DNA of 60,441 nucleotides, taken from the NCBI GenBank assembly GCA_947166445.1, contig CAMVED010000006.1:1-60441 (forward strand), given 5' to 3'. Both the position numbers and the translations under genes were made by a program. Under the pieces are notes generated by a model. The model did no database searches and had not been told where the DNA came from. It was given only the letters and a program-made list of their open reading frames with translations. The DNA is from an uncultured Mycoplasmatota bacterium. GTDB taxonomy: Bacteria; Bacillota_I; Bacilli_A; RF39; UBA660. This document shows, piece after piece, positions 27,540 through 37,502 of the stretch. The stretch's first letter is position 1, and the number at the start of each line of letters is the position of its first letter.

Positions 27540-29186
27540 ATGAGTAAAATAAAAATTTTTGCCCTTGGTGGGCTTAATGAAAACGGCAAAAATATGTATG
27601 TTGTCGATGTAGATGATAATATATTTGTTTTTGATGCCGGATTAAAATATCCAACTGCAAATATGCTTGGAGTAGATTATATAATTCCAAAATTTGACTA
27701 TTTAATAGAAAATAAAAAGAAAATAAGAGGTATATTCTTAACACATGCTCACGATGGAAATATTGGAGCTATGGCAGATGTTATGAGTGAACTTCCAGAT
27801 GTTCCTGTATATGCAACAAAATTTACTATGACAGTTTTAAAGATAGAATTAGAAAAGTATAATATTGAGGCTACTAATTTGAAGGAGATAAGACCACATT
27901 CTAAAATAGATGTATCAGGGTTCTCCATCTTTCCGATTGCAGTTACTCATTCAATACCAGAAACTGTGGCTTTTGTATTATATACAAATGATGGAGCAAT
28001 AGTATATGCAACCGATTTTGTGTTTGATTCATCAATGCTTGGAGCATATAAGACAGATATTGGGAAACTTGCCTATGTAGGAAAGCAAGGAGTTCTATGT
28101 TTGATGGCAGAATCATCATATGCCTATAGAGAAGGGCACACTAGTCCTTATCATAGAATATCTAATGAAATATGGAATATTTTAAATAAGACAGAAGATA
28201 GAATAATTATTAGCCTTATTCCAGAACATGTATATAGAATTCAAGAGATATTTGATGGAGTATCTAAAACAAAAAGAAAAGTAGTATTGATGGGAAAACA
28301 ATTGCAACGTTTAGTAAACTTTGCCAGTGAATCAAAGTATTTAAATTTTGATCAATCTATAATTGGTGATTTATCAAATATAAACGATAAAGATGTAGTA
28401 ATAATTACATCAAATGAAAAGGATAAATCATACGCAAATTTAGAAAAAATAATAAGTAGATATGACAAATATATTACTTTAAAAGAAGGAGATACAGTTT
28501 TTATTGCAGAACCCGTATATCCTGGAGATGAGAAAAAAATAGCTAAAATTATAGATGATTTGTCAAGATTAGACGTGGATGTTGTTACTTTACCACCTAG
28601 TAAACATGTTCTTCATCATCCATCAAGTGAAGATTTAATGCAAATGATCAATTTAATGAATCCAAAGTATTATTTTCCAATAAAAGGAGAGTATAGATAT
28701 CAATATATGAATGCTGCGGTTGCAGAACAAGCTGGATTAAATAAAGATAATATTTTATTAAAACTAAATGGAGATGTAATTAAGTTTGTAGATGGAAAAC
28801 TAATAGACGAACCAGAACATATACCTGCAGATGAAACATTGATAGATGGTACTAGTTCTGATGATATTGGAGATTTAGTTTTAAAAGATCGTGAACTTTT
28901 ATCAAAAAATGGTATAGTTATAGTAAGTGCAACAATTGATAAAAAAACAAAAAAAATAATAGCTAGTCCTCAAATACTTACAAGAGGTTTTATATATGTA
29001 AAAGACAACTTAGATATTATAGAAAAAAGTGAAGCAATATCAAACGAAGTAATTGAAGAATGCATAACAGGTAAGAAAGTTGACTTTTCGGCTATAAAAA
29101 CAAAAATAAGAGAAAAACTAGGTAATTATTTTAATGAAAAAACAGGATCTATTCCAATGATAATTACAGTGATTTTAGAAATATAA
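27540..29186 (+). CDS. RNase J family protein (metal site 2 residues substituted)
   Basis: FALGGLNENGKNMYVV, LTHAHDGNIGAM, VTHSIPETV, YATDFVFD, FPIKGEYR; full-length beta-CASP layout. Confidence 0.88.
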   Translation: MSKIKIFALGGLNENGKNMYVVDVDDNIFVFDAGLKYPTANMLGVDYIIPKFDYLIENKKKIRGIFLTHAHDGNIGAMADVMSELPDVPVYATKFTMTVLKIELEKYNIEATNLKEIRPHSKIDVSGFSIFPIAVTHSIPETVAFVLYTNDGAIVYATDFVFDSSMLGAYKTDIGKLAYVGKQGVLCLMAESSYAYREGHTSPYHRISNEIWNILNKTEDRIIISLIPEHVYRIQEIFDGVSKTKRKVVLMGKQLQRLVNFASESKYLNFDQSIIGDLSNINDKDVVIITSNEKDKSYANLEKIISRYDKYITLKEGDTVFIAEPVYPGDEKKIAKIIDDLSRLDVDVVTLPPSKHVLHHPSSEDLMQMINLMNPKYYFPIKGEYRYQYMNAAVAEQAGLNKDNILLKLNGDVIKFVDGKLIDEPEHIPADETLIDGTSSDDIGDLVLKDRELLSKNGIVIVSATIDKKTKKIIASPQILTRGFIYVKDNLDIIEKSEAISNEVIEECITGKKVDFSAIKTKIREKLGNYFNEKTGSIPMIITVILEI

Positions 29187-29217
29187 AAAGAATATCAAAT
29201 AAATTGATATTCTTTTT
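29187..29217. terminator. Bidirectional terminator
   Basis: AAAGAATATCAA-ATAAA-TTGATATTCTTTT. Confidence 0.7.
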
Positions 29218-31274
29218 TATTCATTATTATTGTTTTGTTCTGAATCTGATTCAGACTCTTCTTGTGATATAGAACAACTACCATCCTCTTGAACTTGTTT
29301 GGGAGATTCACAGACACATTCACCATTTGAATCAGTATAACCTAAATCAGTTTTTTCACACACAGTAGGTTCAGGCTCAGAAGGCTCTGGTTCTGTAGGC
29401 TCTGGTTCATTGTTAATGATCTTAGCAACCGTTAAATTAACTGATCCAGATATCAAATCAAGTCTTTTATTTTCAGGATAACTTTGATCAATAACTTGAC
29501 CATCTGAATATCCAGAAGTTACTTCTTTATAAGTTACAGTGACTCCTATTCCGTGACTAGACAACCAATTTTTAGCATAACTTTCACTAGAACCAACAAA
29601 GTTAGGAAGTAGGGTATATGAAGTTCCACCACCATATACATCTGCACCAATAGTTTTCATTTCAAATGGTTTTTCTATATTAAATTCCATCTTTTTAACC
29701 ATAGAAACTTCATCAAGTCCGAGATTTTGTTTCATCGTATTTACTATAGCCTCTAAACTAGCTTTATCAGGAATATAATTATATAATGTCATTCCTATTC
29801 CTTCATCATATATCATTGCACTAGACCCACTTAAGTACAATTGAGTCATATTTATTAAATTATTAGAATTGCTTGTCTTAATTAGTTTTTTTGCAATATC
29901 GTAAAAAGATAGTATTTGTTTAGTGGTAAAATTAGTATCCATACTCATACTTATGGTATCAAGTATATTTAATAATTGATTAGCACTTCGTATACTCTTT
30001 AGTTTATTTAATATTCCTTGAACTACTAATTGTTGATTAACGCCTCTTTGAAGGTCCCCAGTTAGCAGTGTTTTTCTATGTCTTGCTAACGCTAAAGCCT
30101 GTTCTCCATTTAGTTTTTGTTTTCCTTTTTTAAGACATACTAAGTTTTCAGTTCTAGTAGATCTTTTTGAATTAGATTCACAAAATTCTATAGGAACATC
30201 TACTTCAATTCCTCCAAGAGCATCAACTAAACTTATTACACCTTGAAAGTTTACTTTTACATAATAATCAATATTAATACCAGTAAAGTTTTCTATAGTC
30301 CTAATCATACAAGATTCACCATTCCAAGCAGCATGAGTAATTTTATTTTCTCTTTGACCTGCAAAACAAGCAATTGGTACATAAGTATCTCTTGGAATGC
30401 TAAGTATTGTAGCATTTAAAGTTTTTGGATTAAATGTTATTAACATTAATGAATCACCATTACCAGTAGCATTTTTAGATAGTTTTTTTTGTGTTGAATC
30501 TATTCCCATAACAAGTAGGGTAAATGGTTTATCAATTTTATCAGAAGTGTTGAAATTTAATATATCATCTCCAGAATACTTACTAGCTTCTTCTTTTGTT
30601 AAAGTTTTAGATTTTTCATATATAATTTTAGTGTCATTTTCAATGTTCTTATATTTATCAATAGACTTAAACATACTAGGATAGTTCTTACTTATTATCA
30701 TAGCATCTATTTTTTTATTGTATAAGTCTTTAACTAAAGAAGTTACATTTGAATACTCTTTAATTTTACTATTGTTATCTAACTTTTGCTCTTTTATTAT
30801 TTCCATACCAATAACGTAACCATCGATTGAAGTTTCATCTATAACTATACCAATGTTCTTATCTTTCAAATCGTCTACTTTACTTACATTAGAATCCTTT
30901 TTTACAACAACTGCAGTAGTATAGGTAATCTTATTCTTATTAATGTTATCCAAAGAAGAATATGTTCTAAATATAAAATATCCTAATAAAGATTGAAGTA
31001 TGATCATAACAATAGAAATAATAACTGCAACAATAGTTCTGGCTTTTTTTTGCTTTTTAAACAATCTTCTAACAACAAATATGAGTATACAATTTATTAT
31101 AACGATAATCACCATAGCAACATATCTTATTCTATTCTCAACTCCGCTTATTCTATATAAACAAAATATTAGAAATAATCCTGATAAAAAGGTTAATAAA
31201 TGAAGTAATATCTTACTAATTTTTATAATTTTTGAAGAATTATTAGATTTTTCTAAAACTATATTTTCATCCAT
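29217..31274 (-). CDS. LytR-CpsA-Psr (LCP) family protein with extra extracytoplasmic substrate-binding-like and PASTA-like domains
   Basis: N-terminal TMs; VVVKKDSNVSKVDDLKDKNIGI (SBP-like); LCP motifs SIPRDTYVPI, GGIEVDVP, ALALARHRK; PASTA-like C-term; AAGGAGG SD before ATG at 31274. Confidence 0.85.
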   Translation of the reverse strand: MDENIVLEKSNNSSKIIKISKILLHLLTFLSGLFLIFCLYRISGVENRIRYVAMVIIVIINCILIFVVRRLFKKQKKARTIVAVIISIVMIILQSLLGYFIFRTYSSLDNINKNKITYTTAVVVKKDSNVSKVDDLKDKNIGIVIDETSIDGYVIGMEIIKEQKLDNNSKIKEYSNVTSLVKDLYNKKIDAMIISKNYPSMFKSIDKYKNIENDTKIIYEKSKTLTKEEASKYSGDDILNFNTSDKIDKPFTLLVMGIDSTQKKLSKNATGNGDSLMLITFNPKTLNATILSIPRDTYVPIACFAGQRENKITHAAWNGESCMIRTIENFTGINIDYYVKVNFQGVISLVDALGGIEVDVPIEFCESNSKRSTRTENLVCLKKGKQKLNGEQALALARHRKTLLTGDLQRGVNQQLVVQGILNKLKSIRSANQLLNILDTISMSMDTNFTTKQILSFYDIAKKLIKTSNSNNLINMTQLYLSGSSAMIYDEGIGMTLYNYIPDKASLEAIVNTMKQNLGLDEVSMVKKMEFNIEKPFEMKTIGADVYGGGTSYTLLPNFVGSSESYAKNWLSSHGIGVTVTYKEVTSGYSDGQVIDQSYPENKRLDLISGSVNLTVAKIINNEPEPTEPEPSEPEPTVCEKTDLGYTDSNGECVCESPKQVQEDGSCSISQEESESDSEQNNNNE

Positions 31275-31346
31275 TTTAGTCCTCCTTATATTTATTAGAC
31301 TAATATTATTATATAATACATATCTATAATATTCAAGCAAAAGAAA

Positions 31347-31367
31347 AAGGCAAATAATGCCTTTTCT
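31347..31367 (-). terminator. Terminator downstream of PBP1 gene
   Basis: AAAAGGCA-AATAA-TGCCTTTT with T-rich tail on minus strand. Confidence 0.65.
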
Positions 31368-31372
31368 AATTA

Positions 31373-34255
31373 CTAAGGTGTACCAGGTATTTCTGGTTCA
31401 TCATCACCTGAATCGTCTCCTTCAACATATACTTTCGTAATAGCTTGTGATGTTTCACCATCATATTTTGCTGTATATGTAATTGTATAAGTACCAGGTT
31501 TACTAAAATCTGTTGAACCATCAGGTCCTGATATTGTGTGGGTAATTGTTGCAGACGCTGTAACATCAACGCCATTTTCATAAACTGTAAATGGATGTGA
31601 ATCTAATGTATATCCATCTCCAACTGCTATAGTGACTTCAGGATCAACATTACTTTCTATACTAATCTGTTGATGTAAACTCTTGCTAATTCCTGAACTC
31701 ATATTATCATTAGTGTTTTTATAAGCAGTTTTAACTGTATATGTTCCAAACGGACTTGATCCAGAGTATGTATAACTTGTACTAGTAGTAAAATCTAAAA
31801 GATTTCCATTTAAATATACATTGTAACCAAAAGCTCCAAAAGAACTATCGCTATTCTTAGGTTTAGAAGCAGCACTCCATGATAGATTAACTTTTCCTGA
31901 ATTAAAGCTCAAACTAAGATTTGAAGGATTTGGTAAAGTATTATATTTTGTAGTCACGGTTTTTGGAGTATGACCACGTCTAAATAGTTCAGTTGTTATC
32001 ATACTACTTGGAGTAGTTGCACTTGGTAAATCTTCTGTACCCTTAACAACTTTTACCGCTACAACACTTGAAGGTTTTGTCCATCTAGCACCGGTATTAT
32101 CAAATAATGCTCTACTACAAGAAGAGAATAGGCTATTTCTATGATAGAACATTTGAGACATTGATAAATATCTACCATATTTATTTTCGACATATCCTGT
32201 CCACATAGCAATTACTGTGTTTGGAGTATATCCAACAATCCAACCATCTGGAGCAGCATCACTAGAATATCCCCAACGTGCAGCAGTTGCAGAATCATAG
32301 TTTGTTGTTCCAGTTTTCATTGCATATTGATCATTTGTATAAACTGAAATTCCATTGTGAGAAGCAACGCCTTTTAAAACATCGGTAATCATATAAGAAG
32401 TAGCATCGCTCATAGCTTTTTCACCTTCAGGTTTAAACTCAATTTTTTCATTAGAATTTCTTAAAATAATTTTACTTACTGCATATGGTTCATAATAAGT
32501 ACCACCATTGCTATAAGCTGTATATGCTCCTGCCATTTGAAGTGGAGAAGCACCATTAAATGCTCCAACTGCATGCGCTTGGTGTAAATATGGAGCATCA
32601 GTTTTACTAGAATTTTTAGTATTAACACATTTCTTAGAAGAAGTGTCATATTTATAACCGCTTGCACATAATTCAGGTTTTATTCCCAAACCTGTAGCAA
32701 AATCTATAATCTTTTCATTATCTACAGATTGAAAAGCAAGTACTGCAGGAACGTTTCGTGAATCCATTAGAGAATATCTAAGAGTAATATTGCCTCTATA
32801 AGCTCCATCGTAGTTTACTATTCTTTGACTAGTTCCAGAATAGTATATAGGATGGTCATTAAATATATGAGCAGTAGAGTAGTAGTTATACTCAATAGCA
32901 GGACCATAATCGAAGATTGGTTTTGCAGTTGATCCTATTTGTCTTGAAATATCTGTTGCATAGTTAAATGTTCTTTCTCCTTTTCTGTTTCTACCGGCTC
33001 CTACCGCGAGTATCTTACCTGTATGACTATCAACTGCTATAGCAGCCCCTTGAATTGAGCTATTAATCCAGTTATGAGTTTTTCCACTAAATACATCCTC
33101 AATAGCTTGTTGTCTTTTTGCATCTAAATTTGTAAATACTTCCATAGGAACCGCATAAGGATCCATACCTGTTTTGTTAATAAGTTCTTGTATTACTAAA
33201 TCAATGTATCCTTGATATTTATTTGAATTACCATTAGATTTACTTACTAATAATCTTTTTACTGGAATAGCTTCAGCAATTTCTTTTTCTTCTTCTGTTA
33301 TATAACCATGTCTTACCATAAGAGATAGAACTGTTGATCTTCTTTTAGTAGCGGCTTCAGAATCCAAAAATGGATCATAAGCACCAGGTGCTTGGAAAAG
33401 ACCAGCAATTAATGATGCTTCAGCAAGATTCATTTGCTTAGCATGTTTTCCAAAATAAGTTTGAGCGGCTTGTTCAACTCCGTAGGAATTACTTCCTAGG
33501 AATGGTTCATTTACGTAAAACTCAATTATTTCTTGTTTAGTGAAAGCTCTTTCTATTTTAAATATTGATAAATATATATCAGTGAACTTTCTAATTATTC
33601 CTTGAATACCAGATGCTTCACGAGAAGTAAAGTTATTCTTAGCAACTTGCATTGTTAAAGTAGAACCACCACCGGCATCAGAAGCCCCCATAAGTTGTCC
33701 AATTACTGCTTTAGTAAATCTCGGAGCATCGACTCCATTATGTTGAAAGAATCTTGAATCTTCTGTAGCAACAATTGCATCTACTAAAACATTTGGCAAT
33801 TCATCATATTCTAGTTTTTCACGTTTTTCACTACCCAAAGTAGCAATTACATTTTTCTTATTATCATATACAATAGATGTTTCGTTACGCTCTAATTTTT
33901 TAACATCAAATTCTGGAGCTGCAAGAATTACAGCTATAAAGAAAGCAATAAACGCTAATATTCCGAGTATACCCATTAGTAAAATAAGTAAAAAACCAAC
34001 TTTAGCACGCCTTCTTTTTTTATTTCCAACTGGATATCTATCTATTACTCTAACAAGAAGTATCAAAAGCAGATAAAGAACAGTAAATGGTAAAGCAACA
34101 ATCAAACCAAATACTAAATATCCAACAATTAAGAATAATAATGCTGTTATTCCTATAAAAGCATACATAAAATTAGATGTCTTTCTAGGTTTTAACAAAT
34201 CTGCACGATTCATAGCACTTTTGCTCTTTTTAATCTTTACTTTTTTTTGTTTCAT
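31373..34255 (-). CDS. ponA: Class A penicillin-binding protein (PBP1A/PonA) with FN3/Ig-like C-terminal extension
   Basis: EDSRFFQHNGVDAPRF, GGSTLTMQVAKN glycosyltransferase; GSTAKPIFDYGPAIEY, MKTGTTN transpeptidase; C-terminal FN3-like and Ig-like modules. Confidence 0.95.
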   Translation of the reverse strand: MKQKKVKIKKSKSAMNRADLLKPRKTSNFMYAFIGITALLFLIVGYLVFGLIVALPFTVLYLLLILLVRVIDRYPVGNKKRRRAKVGFLLILLMGILGILAFIAFFIAVILAAPEFDVKKLERNETSIVYDNKKNVIATLGSEKREKLEYDELPNVLVDAIVATEDSRFFQHNGVDAPRFTKAVIGQLMGASDAGGGSTLTMQVAKNNFTSREASGIQGIIRKFTDIYLSIFKIERAFTKQEIIEFYVNEPFLGSNSYGVEQAAQTYFGKHAKQMNLAEASLIAGLFQAPGAYDPFLDSEAATKRRSTVLSLMVRHGYITEEEKEIAEAIPVKRLLVSKSNGNSNKYQGYIDLVIQELINKTGMDPYAVPMEVFTNLDAKRQQAIEDVFSGKTHNWINSSIQGAAIAVDSHTGKILAVGAGRNRKGERTFNYATDISRQIGSTAKPIFDYGPAIEYNYYSTAHIFNDHPIYYSGTSQRIVNYDGAYRGNITLRYSLMDSRNVPAVLAFQSVDNEKIIDFATGLGIKPELCASGYKYDTSSKKCVNTKNSSKTDAPYLHQAHAVGAFNGASPLQMAGAYTAYSNGGTYYEPYAVSKIILRNSNEKIEFKPEGEKAMSDATSYMITDVLKGVASHNGISVYTNDQYAMKTGTTNYDSATAARWGYSSDAAPDGWIVGYTPNTVIAMWTGYVENKYGRYLSMSQMFYHRNSLFSSCSRALFDNTGARWTKPSSVVAVKVVKGTEDLPSATTPSSMITTELFRRGHTPKTVTTKYNTLPNPSNLSLSFNSGKVNLSWSAASKPKNSDSSFGAFGYNVYLNGNLLDFTTSTSYTYSGSSPFGTYTVKTAYKNTNDNMSSGISKSLHQQISIESNVDPEVTIAVGDGYTLDSHPFTVYENGVDVTASATITHTISGPDGSTDFSKPGTYTITYTAKYDGETSQAITKVYVEGDDSGDDEPEIPGTP

Positions 34256-34800
34256 AATATACCTCCATACTTATCTATAATTTCAATATAGTCAACTTTG
34301 GGCATTAATTTATCTTTTATTAGATGTCCTTTTTCTTTAAAGTAATCAAGTGGTATTGATTTTCTAGTATTATGATTTATAAACTCTATAAATTCTTTTC
34401 CAAATAGAAGATAAGTTTCATTTATTTTAGTAAATCTAACAATTAAGAAACAAATACCTCCATGTCTTAAAACATTTTCTATATGTTTAATCTGATGTGC
34501 ATGAATATTAGCAAGTGGAAATGCAGTTTTAGTAGTTTCTTTAGCCTCAAAATCAATGTATTTACCATCATATAAACCATTATAATCAGTGGTCGAAGGT
34601 TTCTCAAAATAAGCATTTACTATTTTCTCATTAACTTGTTTTACTACTTTGACAGGAGTAGGTTTTTTATAAATGACAGCAATATCATTCTCTAAATAGT
34701 ATTTATTAGAATCATTAAGCTCTGCTTCTAAAGTCATACCTCTGTTTCCGTAGTATTTAAACTTAGCTGTTTTAACTATCTTATTTGGATACTTAATCAA
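34252..34800 (-). CDS. recU: Holliday junction resolvase RecU
   Basis: NRGMTLEAELNDSNKYYLENDIAVIYKKPTPVKVV, DFEAKETT; overlaps ponA as in Bacillus. Confidence 0.95.
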   Translation of the reverse strand: MIKYPNKIVKTAKFKYYGNRGMTLEAELNDSNKYYLENDIAVIYKKPTPVKVVKQVNEKIVNAYFEKPSTTDYNGLYDGKYIDFEAKETTKTAFPLANIHAHQIKHIENVLRHGGICFLIVRFTKINETYLLFGKEFIEFINHNTRKSIPLDYFKEKGHLIKDKLMPKVDYIEIIDKYGGIL

Positions 34801-34989
34801 AAATCATCACCATACTAAAATTATACTATAAATAGACAATTTTATCAATATATTAAAGATATATCAAAAACTATTTTACACATTTGAAAACAGGTTTACA
34901 AATAAATCGTAAACTAGCAAAAAATAAAAAAATATCAATTGTAAATATATAGGGAAAAATATATAATAAATATAAGGAGGAGAGTTAAT

Positions 34990-35826
34990 ATGGAAAAAGA
35001 AAAGAAAAGTAATAAGGGATTGGTTGCGATAATAATAGTTTTAGTAATTTTGTTATTGGGGTCAATAGGTTATATTTGTTATGATAAAGGTGTGTTTGAT
35101 AGTTTATTAGGAAAGGAAAAACCTGTTGAAGAAACAAAACGAGATAATACTGAACCTTTAGTAGAAGGATACCAATTTAGATTAAAAGATTTAAATTGTG
35201 AAAAAGGAGAATACTCTTGCACAAAAAAACTAAAAGCAGCTTATAACAAAAGAAATCATGATATAGAGATTAAATATTATCAAAAGATTGAGGATTCTCC
35301 GCATGATAATACTGGTGTTAAACAAAATAGCTTGTATTTTGAATTGTATATTGATAGTGTTTTAATTGATACAATTGATTCAGGATATTTGTATTTAGAT
35401 TCAGAAAACCAAACTTATAATTCAGAGTACAATATGGATTTTGATGGCTATATTTATGTTTTTGATGGTAAGTATTTAGGATTTTTACTACAAACACAAT
35501 ATCCAGCTGGAAGCCCAGGCTATAGTTTAGTTACGTATGCTAATGAAAAAAGAGTTGGAAATATTACAAGTATAGATATTGCAGGTCAATCTTTTGGAGA
35601 AAACGGTTCAGGAATGGATGGTATTGACAATATTAAATTCGATGGTACATCATTAGAATATTGGTATTTATCATGTGAAGAAACTAAAAAATATGTGCCT
35701 AAGAGTGATGAAGGACCTAATTCTATAGCAGTTAAGCAAAAACTAACTTTTGATGGTACGAAAGTAGAAGTGAAAGTGCTAGATGAGAAAAAAGAAGTAG
35801 TGGGTGGCGGACAAGGTTGTAAATAG
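34990..35826 (+). CDS. Membrane-anchored extracellular protein of unknown function
   Basis: N-terminal TM and 278 aa ectodomain; AGGAGG SD; TATAAT 7 bp upstream of SD. Confidence 0.65.
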   Translation: MEKEKKSNKGLVAIIIVLVILLLGSIGYICYDKGVFDSLLGKEKPVEETKRDNTEPLVEGYQFRLKDLNCEKGEYSCTKKLKAAYNKRNHDIEIKYYQKIEDSPHDNTGVKQNSLYFELYIDSVLIDTIDSGYLYLDSENQTYNSEYNMDFDGYIYVFDGKYLGFLLQTQYPAGSPGYSLVTYANEKRVGNITSIDIAGQSFGENGSGMDGIDNIKFDGTSLEYWYLSCEETKKYVPKSDEGPNSIAVKQKLTFDGTKVEVKVLDEKKEVVGGGQGCK

Positions 35827-35844
35827 TAAGAAAGGAAAAATAAT

Positions 35845-36495
35845 ATGAAAAAGAATATAATATTTGTAATTATAATTATTATATTGTTGGGAATTATAGG
35901 TTTTGGTGGATATCAATATATGAAACTTCAAAAAGATAATGATAAGTTAACAAAGGATAATAAAACTATAACTGAAGAATTAAATAGACAAAAGGAAGAA
36001 ATAGAAAATCTGAAAAAACAAGATGAAACACTTAATAATGATACTAATGAAGACAATACAACTATTAAAGATACTTATGTATTTGACACGAGTAGTAGTT
36101 ATAAAGGATATGGTACTGTTGTTGTTACAGGATATGCTTCAGTTGAGAAAAATAGTGGTTATGATGGCAGCACTTATGACTATGTTTTCTTTAATATTAC
36201 TCATTGTGATAATAATGATTTTATGAAGTTCTTAAAAAATAGTTCTGATACAGCTGGTGTAAAAAATGATGCTATAGGTATTGGTAGTGTTAATAATAAA
36301 ACAATTGAAAGAACAAGTTTTTCTAATCAATATGGTGGTAAAACTGAAAAACTATCAAAAATGGATAGTAATAGGATATTAAATACATCCGCTACAAATG
36401 TTATTAAACTTAAACTTGAAATTTTAAAAGATTTGGGTAGAAGAGATGTGTCCGAATCATACTCGCCCATTAACAATATAACTATTATTGGGTAA
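35845..36495 (+). CDS. Membrane-anchored extracellular protein with coiled coil
   Basis: N-terminal TM, heptad-like KLQKDNDKLTKDNKTITEELNRQKEEIENLKKQ, then a beta-rich-looking domain. Confidence 0.65.
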   Translation: MKKNIIFVIIIIILLGIIGFGGYQYMKLQKDNDKLTKDNKTITEELNRQKEEIENLKKQDETLNNDTNEDNTTIKDTYVFDTSSSYKGYGTVVVTGYASVEKNSGYDGSTYDYVFFNITHCDNNDFMKFLKNSSDTAGVKNDAIGIGSVNNKTIERTSFSNQYGGKTEKLSKMDSNRILNTSATNVIKLKLEILKDLGRRDVSESYSPINNITIIG

Positions 36496-36530
36496 TTCAA
36501 ATGTAAGAAGTTTTATTAAATAACATAATA

Positions 36531-36557
36531 TTAAAAGAACTAGAAATAGTTCTTTTT
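36531..36557 (+). terminator. Rho-independent terminator
   Basis: AAAAGAACTA-GAAA-TAGTTCTTTT. Confidence 0.7.
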
Positions 36558-36577
36558 TGTTGTATTTTTTCTATTTT

Positions 36578-36584
36578 TGTCGAA
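36578..36584 (+). promoter_or_regulatory. Spo0A-box-like site
   Basis: TTTTGTCGAATCT; lies just upstream of the -35 position of a TATAAT (36612-36617). Confidence 0.35.
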
Positions 36585-36632
36585 TCTATAGAAAACATAA
36601 AAATATTAATATATAATTATTATGGTGATGAT

Positions 36633-36734
36633 ATGAGAAACGATAATTTAGTATTTCTTTTTAATAATATAATAAAAGATACAAAAAGTTTAAAGAATGA
36701 TTATGAAAGCAGTATTTTAAAAATAAATCGTTAG
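36633..36734 (+). CDS. Unannotated 33-aa micro-ORF
   Basis: ATG after GGTGATG; MRNDNLVFLFNNIIKDTKSLKNDYESSILKINR*; TATAAT at 36612-36617. Confidence 0.4.
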   Translation: MRNDNLVFLFNNIIKDTKSLKNDYESSILKINR

Positions 36735-36748
36735 TATGTCAGTATTAA

Positions 36749-36777
36749 TTGACAAAACACGATTTTTTTTTTAGAAT
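36749..36777 (+). promoter_or_regulatory. Sigma-A promoter for gpsB
   Basis: TTGACA (36749-36754), 17 bp, TAGAAT (36772-36777). Confidence 0.7.
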
Positions 36778-36800
36778 ATATATGAAGGTTGGTGATATAT

Positions 36801-37127
36801 ATGAACCAAGACTTAAATTTAACACAAGATGATATTTTAGAAAAAGAGTTCAAAATTGATACTAGAGGATATCGTTTAAAAGAAGTTGATCAATTTTTAG
36901 ATTTAATTATTGCAGATTATGGCACATTTATAGATGTTATTAAAAAACAAGAATTAGAAAAAGACAGATTAACTGAAGAAATAATTAGATTAAAAAAGCA
37001 ACTTCGTGATGCAAGTGTTAATATGGAAATAGCTAAAGCTTCAAGTAATAGCGCTCCTGTTAACAATGTTGATATTTTGAAAAGAATATCTAACCTAGAA
37101 AAAGTAATTTTTGGAAAAGATGAATAG
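36801..37127 (+). CDS. gpsB: Cell-division regulator GpsB (DivIVA-like)
   Basis: LTQDDILEKEFKIDTRGYRLKEVDQFLDLIIADY, coiled coil, located just before rnpB. Confidence 0.9.
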   Translation: MNQDLNLTQDDILEKEFKIDTRGYRLKEVDQFLDLIIADYGTFIDVIKKQELEKDRLTEEIIRLKKQLRDASVNMEIAKASSNSAPVNNVDILKRISNLEKVIFGKDE

Positions 37128-37137
37128 TATATAATAG

Positions 37138-37482
37138 TAACATTTTAGGCAAACGCTGCAGAATCGTTCTGTAGAGGAAAGTCCATGCTCACAAAAGCTG
37201 AGATGCTTTTAACGATTGTGCTAAGGGAAAAAATAACCTTAGGTAGAGAAATCTAACGGCTTCGAAATGACCTAAACTTTTGCATGGTCAAATTAGATAT
37301 AAAAGTGCCATAGTGACGATGCTTATTAGAAATAATAAGAGTGGAACGAGGTAAACCCCACAAGTGAGAAACCCAAATTATGGTAGGGGAGCTTTGATAA
37401 GAAAATGAACTGAATCAAGGATCGCAAGATAGATAAATGTTTGCCACCTTTTAGGTACAGAACATGGCTTATTAAATGTTAT
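37138..37482 (+). ncRNA. rnpB: RNase P RNA (bacterial, probably type B)
   Basis: GCAGAATCGTTCTGTAGAGGAAAGTCCATGCTC near 5' end; ACAGAACATGGCTTATT 3' end; TAACATTTTA/TAAATGTTA terminal pairing; boundaries approximate. Confidence 0.9.
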
Positions 37483-37502
37483 TTTTTATTTTAGAGGTGT
37501 TT

